A DNA stretch of 64,000 nucleotides from Nostoc piscinale CENA21 (GTDB taxonomy: Bacteria > Cyanobacteriota > Cyanobacteriia > Cyanobacteriales > Nostocaceae): the NCBI RefSeq assembly GCF_001298445.1, contig NZ_CP012036.1, forward strand, positions 6,511,525 through 6,575,524, given 5' to 3'. The position numbers and the translations under genes are program-made. This document shows, one piece after another, positions 54,004 to 63,441 of the stretch (within the stretch, counting starts at the first letter, position 1; every line of letters begins with the position of its first letter). Under the pieces are notes generated by a model. That model was not told the DNA's origin. It saw only the letters and a program-made list of their open reading frames with translations, and searched no databases.

Positions 54004-54792
54004 ATGTCTAGTTTAGAGGAAGCGATCGCTTGCCCTGTTTGCCAAAAAACTCTCACTACTGCACCATCAGACTGCAATCAATGTCAAAATTACTTCCGTC
54101 AGGAAGTAACAAAAATGCCATTAGCACCAGTTGATTTAACACCTGCACAAGTCAAGGATGGGGTTGATGTAGTTAATTTCCAGCCACTACGCACCGAGTT
54201 ATTTCGCTTACCAATCATTTCTTTTTTATACGAGCGTATCTTACCGCCAATTTGGGCAATGGGGTTACGTAATCGGGGCGGGATGGATACGGAATTTCAG
54301 CAGTGTATCGAGTTTTTTGGTCAAAACTTAGGTACTGTGGCAGATATTAGTTGTGGTACAGGAATTTTTGCCCGCCGTTTGGCTTTATTGCAGCAATGTC
54401 AGCAAATTATCGCTCTGGATTACTCAGAGACAATGTTAGGGCAATTACAACAACAAATGCAACGAGATGGGATATTACCATCTCAGATCACCATTATCCG
54501 CGGCGATATCACAGCATTACCATTCGCACCAAATTCTCTTGATGCTGTTTACAGTGGCGCGGCTATACACTGCTGGCCTGATGCGACAACAGGAGTTCGC
54601 AATATTTATCAAGCATTAAGTAGTGGAGGTAAGTTATTTGCCACTACATTTCTCCAACCATTACCCAGCATAATATTTCGCTTCTTCACTGCCGATGAGT
54701 TGCAGCAAATTGCGATCACCGCAGGTTTTCATCCAGACTGTGTACAGGTGGAAACTCGCGGAGTATATGGTACGCTCAAATGTATTAAGTAA
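54004..54792 (+). CDS. Class I SAM-dependent methyltransferase with N-terminal Cys motif
   Basis: About 262 residues from ATG 54004; a TTG at 53983 would add seven. A zinc-ribbon-like start 'ACPVCQKTLTTAPSDCNQCQ' precedes the methyltransferase domain with motif I 'VADISCGTGIFARRLALL', the acidic 'IIALDYSETML', and 'FAPNSLDAVYSGAAIHCWPD'. It resembles the UbiE/MenG-like methyltransferases of cyanobacteria and plastids, but the substrate is unknown. Convergent with the MBL-fold gene, 1 base apart. Confidence 0.85.
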   Translation: MSSLEEAIACPVCQKTLTTAPSDCNQCQNYFRQEVTKMPLAPVDLTPAQVKDGVDVVNFQPLRTELFRLPIISFLYERILPPIWAMGLRNRGGMDTEFQQCIEFFGQNLGTVADISCGTGIFARRLALLQQCQQIIALDYSETMLGQLQQQMQRDGILPSQITIIRGDITALPFAPNSLDAVYSGAAIHCWPDATTGVRNIYQALSSGGKLFATTFLQPLPSIIFRFFTADELQQIAITAGFHPDCVQVETRGVYGTLKCIK

Positions 54793-54793
54793 A

Positions 54794-55696
54794 TTAATCA
54801 CCAATAGATAAAACAAGACCTTCACAGGCTAGTAAACCTTGGGCAAAAGTGGCTTTCACATCAGTTTGCACTTCGTCAAGAAAATCATCCTCATCATCGG
54901 GATGGTGATGAGAAATCACTAATTTCTTCACTGCTGCACCTTGGGCTAATTCTACAGCCGCTTGCCAGTGTAAATCAGTCGATTCATGGCTGTTAGCTGT
55001 TGGCGGAACGTAAGTAGCATTCGCAATCAACAAATCTACACCTTTTACCAGTTGTAAAATCTGTTCTTGATCCACAGGATCAGCATTTTTAGTTAAATCT
55101 GTGACGTAGGCAACACTTTTGTCTTGCCAGGAAACTCGGTAGCCAACAGAACGCTGAGTTTGATTAATCAAGGCTGTGGTAACTGTGACATCATCTAGCT
55201 GCACATTATTACCAGGAATCACATTATAGAAATGCAATTCCGACTGCATTACCTGGAGTGGATAAGGAAAGTGCGGTTGTAACATCTGATCACAAAGGCA
55301 CTGTTTAATCGAAGCACTGTTAGAAGCAGCCGAACCATAAATATGAAAGCGGTTTTCTGGAACAAACGCTGGTGCAAAAAACGGAAACCCTTGAATGCGA
55401 TTTGATTGAGAATTGGTAAAAAATAAATGTGCTTCTATCGGCTGTTGCAGTTGTCGCAAAGATTTACCGAGAATACGTAAACCAGTCCCACCATCAAAAA
55501 TCAAGTGTTTACCTGCTACTTGTATACCTACACAAGCAGTATTCCCACCATAGCGATCGGCGTTACTAGCTGGGGTGGCTATTAAACCTCTGACACCCCA
55601 AAATTGCACAACAAATTCACCCACGGAACTACTAGCGGTTGTAGTTGCGGTTTCAGTTACGGAACTTTGGAAATCCGACGGCGCAAGATTTGACAT
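54794..55696 (-). CDS. Metallo-beta-lactamase-fold protein lacking the HxHxDH motif
   Basis: 300 residues. The fold is clear: 'FVVQFWGVRGLIATPASNAD', 'YGGNTACVGIQVAGKHLIFD' and 'GGTGLRILG' align with the common MBL-fold hydrolases of cyanobacteria. Where these read HTHWDH before 'IQGFPFF', this protein reads N95-S-Q-S-N-R100. The C-terminal 'ISHHHPDDEDDFLDEV' and 'AYVTDLTKN' still keep some acidic and His residues. The first metal site should therefore be lost, making it a likely non-catalytic relative. It follows panD by 31 bases on the same strand. Confidence 0.85.
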   Translation of the reverse strand: MSNLAPSDFQSSVTETATTTASSSVGEFVVQFWGVRGLIATPASNADRYGGNTACVGIQVAGKHLIFDGGTGLRILGKSLRQLQQPIEAHLFFTNSQSNRIQGFPFFAPAFVPENRFHIYGSAASNSASIKQCLCDQMLQPHFPYPLQVMQSELHFYNVIPGNNVQLDDVTVTTALINQTQRSVGYRVSWQDKSVAYVTDLTKNADPVDQEQILQLVKGVDLLIANATYVPPTANSHESTDLHWQAAVELAQGAAVKKLVISHHHPDDEDDFLDEVQTDVKATFAQGLLACEGLVLSIGD

Positions 55697-55727
55697 TTTT
55701 CTGACAATTTAGACCTTACTGAGCAGG

Positions 55728-56093
55728 TCATCGTAGTGCCGCACTTCTAATAGTCGGTTTTTTTTCGTCCACAATGACTACCGTAGGAGAGTAATTTTTT
55801 AACTCTTCCAAAGAGAACTGCCCGTAAGCCATTATAATCAAGCGATCGCCCACAATGCCTAGACGTGCCGCCGCCCCATTTAGCTCAATAATTCCCGAAT
55901 TGGCTGGAGCCTTGATTGCATAAGTAATAAAGCGTTCACCATTGGCAACATTGACGACTTGCACTTGCTCATAGGGTAAAATACCAGCCTTATCTAACAA
56001 CATTTCATCGATGCTGATACTACCTACGTAGTTAATATTCGCCCCAGTCAGGGTGCAATTGTGTATTTTTGCCAAAAGAACTGTACGCTGCAT
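55728..56093 (-). CDS. panD: Aspartate 1-decarboxylase
   Basis: A 121-residue pyruvoyl enzyme making beta-alanine for pantothenate and CoA. The self-cleavage site is the Gly-Ser of 'NYVGSISIDEMLLDKAGI', with Ser as the pyruvoyl precursor. 'NVANGERFITYAIKAPANSG' and 'AAARLGIVGDRLIIMAYGQF' are standard. Length is normal. Upstream of the MBL-fold gene in an apparent two-gene unit. Confidence 0.96.
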   Translation of the reverse strand: MQRTVLLAKIHNCTLTGANINYVGSISIDEMLLDKAGILPYEQVQVVNVANGERFITYAIKAPANSGIIELNGAAARLGIVGDRLIIMAYGQFSLEELKNYSPTVVIVDEKKPTIRSAALR

Positions 56094-56231
56094 TTAGGTT
56101 TGAGATTTTTGTGGCTAGGTGTGCAATCTGCAATTAACAAACTTTTAATTTTGTGATTGCCTGAATCTAGTATAGGAAAGCAGGAGACAGTCTTTATGAA
56201 TTTTTGACTCAGTACTGTTGAGAAGCTGAGA

Positions 56232-56261
56232 AGTTAGGAGTGCTGATTTTCACTCCTAACT
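56232..56261 (-). terminator. Hairpin terminator after ppa
   Basis: AGTTAGGAGTG / CACTCCTAACT, an 11-base perfect stem with an 8-base loop, ends 10 bases past the ppa stop. No long T run follows. Confidence 0.6.
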
Positions 56262-56270
56262 CAGTAATGC

Positions 56271-56780
56271 TTATTTAGCAGCTTTGATGCACTTTTCTAC
56301 CAAAGCTGAGACTGTACCAACATCTTGCCAACCGAGAATTTCAGTTACTTTCTTTTCCAAGTTTTTGTAAGTGCGGAAAAATTCAGCAATTTCATCTAAA
56401 CGGTGTGGTGCTACGTCATTGAGAGATTTGACATGGGTATAGCGTGGGTCTTTGTCTGGTACACAAAGAATTTTTTCATCGCGATCGCCACCATCAATCA
56501 TCTCTAACATACCTATTGGGCGTGCAGCAATGATACAACCAGGGAAAGTTGGCTCATCGATGATCACCATCCCATCTAGAGGGTCGCCATCATCAGCCAA
56601 AGTATTCGGCACAAAACCATAGTCGTAGGGATATCTTACCGAAGAATAAAGCACTCGGTCTAGGGCAAAAGCTTCTAGTTCTTTGTCATACTCGTATTTA
56701 TTCTTGCTCCCGCCTGGGATTTCAATCAGAACATTCAGAATACCCGGTTTTGGTTGAGCAGGAATACGGGATAAGTCCAC
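56271..56780 (-). CDS. ppa: Inorganic pyrophosphatase
   Basis: A 169-residue family I soluble pyrophosphatase. 'VLYSSVRYPYDYGFVPNTLA' and 'DDGDPLDGMVIIDEPTFPGC' include the metal-binding Asp cluster, and 'DEKILCVPDKDPRYTHV' is the third conserved block. Hydrolyses pyrophosphate from biosynthesis. Length typical. The start 'MDLSRIPAQPKPGILNVLIE' is clear. Confidence 0.97.
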   Translation of the reverse strand: MDLSRIPAQPKPGILNVLIEIPGGSKNKYEYDKELEAFALDRVLYSSVRYPYDYGFVPNTLADDGDPLDGMVIIDEPTFPGCIIAARPIGMLEMIDGGDRDEKILCVPDKDPRYTHVKSLNDVAPHRLDEIAEFFRTYKNLEKKVTEILGWQDVGTVSALVEKCIKAAK

Positions 56781-56986
56781 AACAAAACTCCTTGGCTAAC
56801 AGTAAATTGGGGATGCACTCTGTTTAGTTCCCCGTGTAGAATTTTATGGCCAAGATGTACTTCTGCCCAAAGTATTTTCTCACACACCCTGAACCCGACA
56901 ATGATGATTCTTCCATCCGAGGGATGTGTCAATAATTAAAGAATGACTAATCTAAAAGTAACATTTAATCAATAAATAATCGAATT

Positions 56987-57244
56987 ATGCCATCTCCAAA
57001 ACCATTGTATGGCACAGAACTAGTAGACTGTGCCAGAGCGAATGCCAAGCAAGGAATTGAAACTGCTGCTTATCAATGTGGCTATGGTGATGATCTTAAT
57101 ACTTTTGCCCAAGAACTCCGACAAGCTTGTGAAAAAATGAATTTACAAGTCAAGGAATTAAGTGAATTAATTACTGATCAAGATATGATTCTCGAAATAG
57201 GTACTGGTGAAATTATTGCCCCAGATACAGCTTCTGAATTATAA
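56987..57244 (+). CDS. Small conserved cyanobacterial protein
   Basis: 85 residues from ATG 56987. 'ELVDCARANAKQGIETAAYQ' and 'CGYGDDLNTFAQELRQACEK' give a compact helical protein, with three Cys. Resembles a hypothetical protein widespread in filamentous cyanobacteria. No signal or membrane segment. The palindromic repeats right after its stop probably end the transcript. Function unknown. Confidence 0.65.
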   Translation: MPSPKPLYGTELVDCARANAKQGIETAAYQCGYGDDLNTFAQELRQACEKMNLQVKELSELITDQDMILEIGTGEIIAPDTASEL

Positions 57245-57555
57245 ATACAGTAGCCTTGGAGATTGTAGAAGGCTTGCCACGCCACTAGCGACTTCAGTCG
57301 CGGCTACACAGACACAACCCGCACTTCGACAAGCTCAGTGACCTTCTTCGCGGGTTCCAAACTCTTGATTTTACGTTAGTCCGCCTACGCGGACTTTGTT
57401 TTTATAGCCGAGCCAGTGCGTTGAGGAGACAGCGCCGTGGGCGGGTTTCCCGACTTGAGGCGACTGTCGTCGGCTCTGCCGACTTGAAGCATCTGGCGTG
57501 CGAATTCCATTCGTCGGGGCTAGGTGCAAGATGTGATAATCGCCTTCTACCACAA
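57245..57555. repeat. Cluster of Nostoc palindromic repeats
   Basis: A non-coding 311-base stretch packed with short palindromes: TAGCGACTTCAGTCGCGGCTA, GTCCGCCTACGCGGAC at about 57379-57394, and a GC-rich stretch at 57416-57475 (GTGGGCGGGTTTCCCGACTT) repeated widely in Nostoc genomes. Frames in it are artefacts of the repeats. Confidence 0.65.
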
Positions 57556-58095
57556 TTAAATCTTACGCTGTTTAATGGGTTGGGCGGGATTACCGGCATA
57601 AATTGTCATCGGCTCTAAAGAACGTCCTGTAACTCCACCTAAAGTCAACACCGCACCCTTCCCAACAGTTACTCCAGGGCCAATTACTGATTTTGCAGCA
57701 ATCCAACTACTTTCTTGAATGTGAATTGGCGCAGTCATTAATTTAAAATCAGGATGACTCCAGTCATGGTTTCCCGTGCAGAGATACACCCCTTGAGATA
57801 TACACACATGACTTTCAATCGTCACATTCGCTAGATTATCAATCCAAGCATCTTCCCCAATCCACACATGATCACCGACAACCAGCCGCCAGGGAAACTT
57901 CACCCGCACACCTGGTTTAATCCGCACATTCTCACCAATCTGCGCTCCAAAACTGCGAAGTAACAACACTTTTAACCCTGAAGCAGTCAACCACCGATTC
58001 TGCACCAAAGGAGAACCCAGGAAATACCACAAAACTTGTTTCCATAAAGGTGCGCCAGGAGTATAAGTAGCAAGAGTGTAATTATCTAACCGCAT
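57556..58095 (-). CDS. WcaF-type hexapeptide acetyltransferase
   Basis: 179 residues with a left-handed beta-helix. 'LRSFGAQIGENVRIKPGVRV', 'VWIGEDAWIDNLANVTIESH' and 'VIGPGVTVGKGAVLTLGGVT' are hexapeptide repeats; 'CTGNHDWSHPDF' is typical of the colanic-acid WcaF/LbetaH putative O-acetyltransferases. Probably acetylates extracellular polysaccharide. No exopolysaccharide operon adjoins. Repeats follow its stop directly. Confidence 0.88.
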   Translation of the reverse strand: MRLDNYTLATYTPGAPLWKQVLWYFLGSPLVQNRWLTASGLKVLLLRSFGAQIGENVRIKPGVRVKFPWRLVVGDHVWIGEDAWIDNLANVTIESHVCISQGVYLCTGNHDWSHPDFKLMTAPIHIQESSWIAAKSVIGPGVTVGKGAVLTLGGVTGRSLEPMTIYAGNPAQPIKQRKI

Positions 58096-59211
58096 ATATC
58101 AAGCTAATAAATAATAACCTGTTTTAGTGACTGTCCGAAAAATTCAGTTCTCGCTTGTCAAAAAATTAACTAGGAAAGTTAAAATACAGTAATAAAGCTA
58201 TAAAAAAATTTTCGGAACATAAGTATATGTAGTGGACTGTTTCAGTTAAAACGGTGTATTAAAAAAATAAGAAAGCATTGATTGATATTAACTTTATCAA
58301 TAATCTATTGACCTATTTTAGCTGAAACAGTCTACTACGTACATTTCAGAAATTAAAATATTAGTCCTATATATAAAATGTTCGGAACATAAGTTTTAAA
58401 GTAAGTAAAATGACATTACTACAGAACAAATATTTTTCAGGAGACATATTTCTATATATTTTTGCATCAAAAATAAGTTCTAAGCATTTATCACACATCT
58501 ATATAAAAGAGTAGTGGAAAGCTGTCAGCCAAACTAGCTGAACTTTACAAAAACATATATCTTAGTCTATGCAAAGGATATGACATCAGATGCTATATAT
58601 TTTCTTTTGTCACATTATAAAGATTATAAAGAGTAACTGTGCAACAAAATTCAACTAAGCTTTTGCAAGAAACTGTCTTATCCTCAAAAGGAGTAGTGGT
58701 TGAAATTACTGAAAAATCAATCCTTTGTAGTTGTGGTATGCCTATGACTGTGTGAATCACTGAGAAGCAGTCCTATCAATATATTGCAAAGATACACAAC
58801 TATAGCAAATGAAGATTTTATGAAGTGAATCAGCTAAATATTGTGTTCTCCATGTGTTGTATGTAAGTGTATTTATGTCAGCTTTATTGAGTAGATATCA
58901 ACTAGCTTGATGGTAACTACGGAATCTTAAGTTTTAGAAAAACACAAAGTCTTGATAAAGTGCAATTACTTAAGTGTGGGTATGGATATTTTATAAAACC
59001 TTTTGGTTAACCTAACCTACTCACTTGAAATCTACTTGGGTGGATTCTGCGTACATTGCTTCAAGTTAAACTTTTCGGGGCTACGTACGTGTGTTTTCTT
59101 AAAAACGTAATTTTACTAACAAGGGGCTGGTATCTGCAATAAATCTGGGAATTTTGCCACACAGCAATGTTGGTTTACTTAACACCTATTTTCTTTTGAG
59201 GAACAAACTAA
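58096..59211. other. Long AT-rich intergenic region upstream of PEP-CTERM gene
   Basis: 1116 bases without a credible gene. It contains a MITE (58228-58339), TTCGGAACATAAGT twice (58211-58224, 58381-58394), and a block at about 58806-58880 that resembles 62808-62885 upstream of the exosortase gene. Confidence 0.55.
58228..58339. mobile_element. MITE with TA target duplication (Tc1/IS630-like)
   Basis: 112 bases with 24-base terminal inverted repeats (left: TGTAGTGGACTGTTTCAGTT; 3 mismatches to the right end), flanked by TA on both sides (58226-58227 and 58340-58341). TA duplication and lack of coding sequence fit a non-autonomous IS630/mariner-type element. Confidence 0.75.
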
Positions 59212-59856
59212 ATGGCAAATTTAAACATACTTAAAAACGTGGCTACAGTGGCGGCTGCGTCTGCTGTAGCAGTGATGGCTACCACAGGAAAGGCTTCAGC
59301 TATTACCATTGACCTGGGTGGTTCTTTTAGCACTGCGACAAGCTATTCCTACACTCAAGGCGGTATTACAGTGCAAGCAACCGGAGTTGGAGCTAATCCA
59401 GCAGAAACATTATTATTTCGTAATAGTAATGGTTTAGGAGTAATAACAGGCAACGATGGGAACGATAATAATCAAGTCGATGGTTTAGGCATTAACGAAA
59501 CCCTCAACTTGTTATTTAGTCCTCAAGTAAAACTCCTCAAAGCCATCTTTTCTCAAGTTGATGCTGATCCAGATGGAGATGAATACTCAATATCAGTAGA
59601 TAGTTCTTTCCTTCAAAGTGGGAACATTGCTTCTATTGGCACTGGTGTAGTCTCGGTAGCAATTAATAATTCTCCATTCGGCGCGCTTTACTCTTTCACT
59701 GTTACCGATGGGGATGACGACTACTTCCTGAAAGCTGTTGAAGTTCAGCCTGTTCCCGAACCTCTAACAATGGGTGGTATAGCTCTGGGTGCAACCTTTG
59801 GTGCATATCTCAGAAAGCGGTATTCCAAAAAAGACGAAAAGCTAGTCAAAGCTTAA
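59212..59856 (+). CDS. PEP-CTERM protein, choice-of-fold unknown
   Basis: 214 residues. Signal peptide ends near 'ATTGKASA'. The beta-rich body has 'GSFSTATSYSYTQGGITVQA' and acidic Asp clusters ('DADPDGDEYS', 'DGDDDYF') that look like calcium-binding loops. C-terminus 'VPEPLTMGGIALGATFGAYL' then 'RKRYSKK' is a PEP-CTERM signal. GAGG lies 8-12 bases before ATG 59212. Probably a surface or extracellular protein, handled by an exosortase such as the one at the window end. Confidence 0.85.
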   Translation: MANLNILKNVATVAAASAVAVMATTGKASAITIDLGGSFSTATSYSYTQGGITVQATGVGANPAETLLFRNSNGLGVITGNDGNDNNQVDGLGINETLNLLFSPQVKLLKAIFSQVDADPDGDEYSISVDSSFLQSGNIASIGTGVVSVAINNSPFGALYSFTVTDGDDDYFLKAVEVQPVPEPLTMGGIALGATFGAYLRKRYSKKDEKLVKA

Positions 59857-60128
59857 TTCGTAACTCTTGGGTAAGATTCCTATTATCAAACCCCAATTAT
59901 TAACTTGTATTCCCTTCTTGTTTATCAGCTCTACTTGCAAACAAGTAAATCTGTTTTTGCAATTAAAAGCGATGAATTTTAGTGATTAACAAAGAATTAT
60001 GGCAGTAGCTAGAGTTCAGTTTTCCTAATTATCAACACCACTAAACTTTCTCAGTGTTTCAACAATTGAAAGATATTTACATCATCAGTTAACTCAACTT
60101 AACGTAAAAATCTACATTATCATAAAAT

Positions 60129-60167
60129 GCCTAAAACTCATCTCAAATACGAGATTTAGGCTTTTTA
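60129..60167 (+). terminator. Hairpin downstream of PEP-CTERM gene
   Basis: GCCTAAAACTCATCTC / GAGATTTAGGC with a bulge, then CTTTTTATT. It is 270 bases after the stop, so its link to that gene is uncertain. Confidence 0.45.
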
Positions 60168-60253
60168 TTACAGCTATAAAAGTATTTAAGCTAAAACCAG
60201 CATAGCTTATCAAAAATATTCTTATTTTTCAATTTGTCTGCGAGATATCTAAT

Positions 60254-60291
60254 AAAAAATAGCTTATGAGCAAATTCATAGGCTATTTTTT
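60254..60291. terminator. AT-rich hairpin between convergent genes
   Basis: AAAAAATAGC...TATGA, short loop, TCATA...GGCTATTTTTTA, between two convergent genes, so it may serve both directions. The rest of 59857-60314 holds nothing else. Confidence 0.6.
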
Positions 60292-60314
60292 ATTAAGGTT
60301 TCATTTAGCTGCTT

Positions 60315-62178
60315 TTAGTTAGGCGCTCTTACCCCATTTTTCCCGTAAGCTGAATAGTCTCCCACAGGTATGAGGCTTGCGTGTCCATCTACCTTATAAT
60401 GAAAAGCCTTAACAGGAACGATTTGCTTAAAAGTAATGCCCTGAGAGGAATCTGGTGCAGTTTTTGCGTTTTTTTCCATAAGCATCTGTGTAGATTACAG
60501 AGTTTGGAGAATCGGCAAAAGCTAGTGCTGAAAAATGGCTATTAGAATTAACTGTTCCACGGAAAGGTGAACGGGGGTCATCCCAGGTAACTTTACTTCC
60601 AGCCGCCAGAACTTCTTGGCACAATAGGCTCTTAGACATGGGATGACTAGAAATGTAGCAAGTATCAACCGTTCTGGTAATTTTCGTAGCGGAAGAAGAA
60701 TCAAAGAAACGTGAAGGATTTTTAAGATTAAAGTAGAAGCTGCCACCTGCAAACCCTGTTAACCAAAACTCACTACTTCTAGCAGAAGCACCAGCTAACT
60801 GTTCTTCCTGTGTACCGCGCACAAAACATTCTTTAGTGGGAATGGCTCTCTGTACACCGCCTATAGGCTGATCAATAGGGTTGGGTGAAATACCAGAAAC
60901 AACAAACAGACTACACAAAGAGGTTTCAGGTTCTTTGAATTGTCCAGCTTTACCAAATAAGGCAAAATGTTTTAAGTTAAAAGGCTCCTCTCCATCGCAT
61001 TTACCACCCACAAACATTTCATGAGCTGTATTTGTTAAGGCATCTGGGGAATGGCTTCCCATGTGCAGTTTTATAGTCACATCACAAGTAGTTTTTAAGC
61101 TGGTGTTATTTGCGTTGTACATATACCAGTTATTAGCAACTAGAACCTTGTGTCCAAAGTGGTCTTCATGCCTAGCGTGAGATGGACTATTAACCTCTTG
61201 CTGTTCGCTGACATATCCAAATGCTGGCATACCCACAATATTAAATACCTCAGAACTGCGTGGGTCATCGCCATGCTCGTGTCCGTATGTACAGTACATA
61301 TCGGTTTCTGGGTTAAAGTCTACAGGCGGGTGCCATGTGGGGTATACCTTACCATCTTCAGCTTTTGTCCAGTAGGTGTCGTGCATCCACTTAGGGCATT
61401 CCCCAGTTTTGGCTGGAGACCACAACCCGTATGATCTAGCCAAGGTTTCGGAACTGGCTGGTAGTAGGTTTTGTGTCCGCACTGGTCTGCCAGAAATGGG
61501 TATAACAGGAGCGCCTTTGTTTACTTGGTCTGGTTGGATTTTTTGGATATCGTCTATTTTCTGCACAGTATCCTTAGCCCAGAAAGCAAACCAATTAAAG
61601 CGCATATTGCTGTTAGAGCCTGTGAATTTGATGACTAGGTTTCTTGTGTCATTGTCCGGCGTGTTTTTGGCCAGATTACTATTCAAAGGGCAAGGAACTG
61701 TACGGTAGGTTTGCAAACCAGTAGTATTGATGGTGCAAGTTCCAACTACAGGGCCGTTCAGTGAGTCCAAAAGTACTTCAACACTATTTGTTCCTGAATC
61801 TAAGGAAACACGTAGCATCAAAGCTTCGACACCACTACCTAAGTCGAGGTTGTTGTATATTGCATAGTTGCCATTGGCAGCGTTGGTCAGTTCTTGAGAC
61901 TGTCCAACACCCAAAAAAGAAAATGGATCTTCGCTGCGTTCGTTATAACCACCCCAAACTGTCTGTAGACCAAAGCGAGAAGCAAAACTGAGAGCATCTA
62001 CTCGCTGAAATACTGGCCAAGGTGCCTTTGCTGTCGATGGAATAGTTGATGTACTTGCCGCTACTGAAGGTTGCAGTGGTTCAAAAATAGAAAATTTACC
62101 ATGAGTAATGCCAGATAAGCTGAATACTAACGCGATCGCAGCGTATAGTAAAAACTTACTAATTTTATTTTTTGTCAT
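60315..62178 (-). CDS. Large secreted His/Asp-rich protein, unknown function (frameshifted)
   Basis: ATG 62178 gives a signal peptide or anchor ('FLLYAAIALVFSLSGITHG'). Residues about 75-210 resemble a carbohydrate-binding jelly-roll of the CBM6 type ('ALMLRVSLDSGTNSVEVLLD', 'MRFNWFAFWAK'). The rest (about 250-580) is unlike any family I know but dense in His, Asp, Trp and Cys: 'TWHPPVDFNPETDMYCTYGH', 'EHGDDP', 'SHARHEDHFGHKVLV', 'IKLHMGSHSPDALTNTAHEM'. This suggests a metal site. The frame breaks at the A/T seven-run 60469-60475; removing one base gives 'GKNAKTAPDSSQGITFKQIV' and a natural end at 60315 (620 residues). Confidence 0.75.
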
Positions 62179-63441
62179 GTCCTCTAAGCCGAATCAAAAT
62201 AGGAAACAGGGAATTGCAGTTAACTAGCTGCTACTACGTCCGCGAATTATTACGGAGCAACACCTGAGATAATATATTACAAATAGAGATAACAACCTCA
62301 GCATTTTTTTGGATGATAGATTGTGGTTATTGAACTAGTCTTGTAAGAAAATTTACTACTATAGTTTAAAAAAATTAAGAAAATTGGCCAGTTATCCGCA
62401 AATCACTCAAGCTACTTCTATTTGTGAAACTAAAAACTTTAAGTCTTTATCAAGTCAGGCTTTGAGAAAAAAATATTAAAACTTTGATCTTTTCATTTTT
62501 TGCTAATGACGATCATTTAATCAAGCAGAAATCTGTACGATTAAATAATTGTGATATATGATACTTGTAAGTATAAATTCTTAAATATAATGAATCTGAT
62601 AGTAAAATTACATATTGCCTAACCAAGAATCCATAACTTGTAATTATTGCTTTCTATATAAAGATTATGAAGATCCAATGTAAATCTGAGAAATTAAGGA
62701 TTTTCTATAAAAGTCAAGGTAAAGAGCTTGTTATCCTTGCCAGATAAAGCAGATGAAAACACACTGATACATACCTCACGGTAAATTAAGTAATCATCTA
62801 GTTTAAAGCCAAATGAAGATTTGATGAAAAATCTTTAACAACGTTGTATTCGTTGTACATTGTATGCAAATGTATTGACATATCAGTATTTTTTAGGAAG
62901 CAGTGATCAGCCTTTAAAGAAATCACCGTCTTTTACAGATAACTCTTTAAACTATGTATAAAGGGTTTCTATGATACCTTATATTTGTTCCCTGTCTTGG
63001 TCTAATAGTGAAAGTTAAATAGATACAACTGTTGAAATTCACAATTGAGTTCATACCTAACTTACTAACTAAATTGAGCTAAATTGAGGATATAATTTTA
63101 ATGAATATCTAACTCAATTTATAAGAATTGATTTTGGGTTAGGGATGATAATTAAGTGCTTAATATATTTAATATATTTCTTATTTCGTCAGATTTTCTA
63201 GGGCTAAACAATACTACTTTTAATTAATATTATTAGTTGCTTCTATAGCAGTTATATTTGAGAGGCTGAAAAACAAAGACAAGAGAGATATTATGTTTAC
63301 ATATATTTGAGGATTGTTATAGTGCAGAGTTGTTTTTATTAAAAAATTTTCATTATATTTAAATTAAAAATAATCTTATAAAATTGTGATGCAAATTTAA
63401 AAATCCTAAACTTGACGTTCAATCTCAATTAAATAAAAAAT
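62179..63441. other. Long AT-rich spacer upstream of exosortase gene
   Basis: 1263 bases with no credible gene. A block at about 62808-62885 (AAATGAAGATTTGATGAA and TTGTATGCAAATGTATT) resembles 58806-58880 upstream of the PEP-CTERM gene. No repeats or hairpins otherwise stand out. Confidence 0.5.

Noticed and set aside
57371..57618. Three overlapping short frames at 57.4-57.6 kb
   Set aside because: All lie in a cluster of palindromic repeats with no start signals.
58560..58760. Possible small gene in the 58-59 kb spacer (frame near 58640)
   Set aside because: Short, interrupted frames with AT-rich composition, no ribosome-binding site and no recognisable protein.
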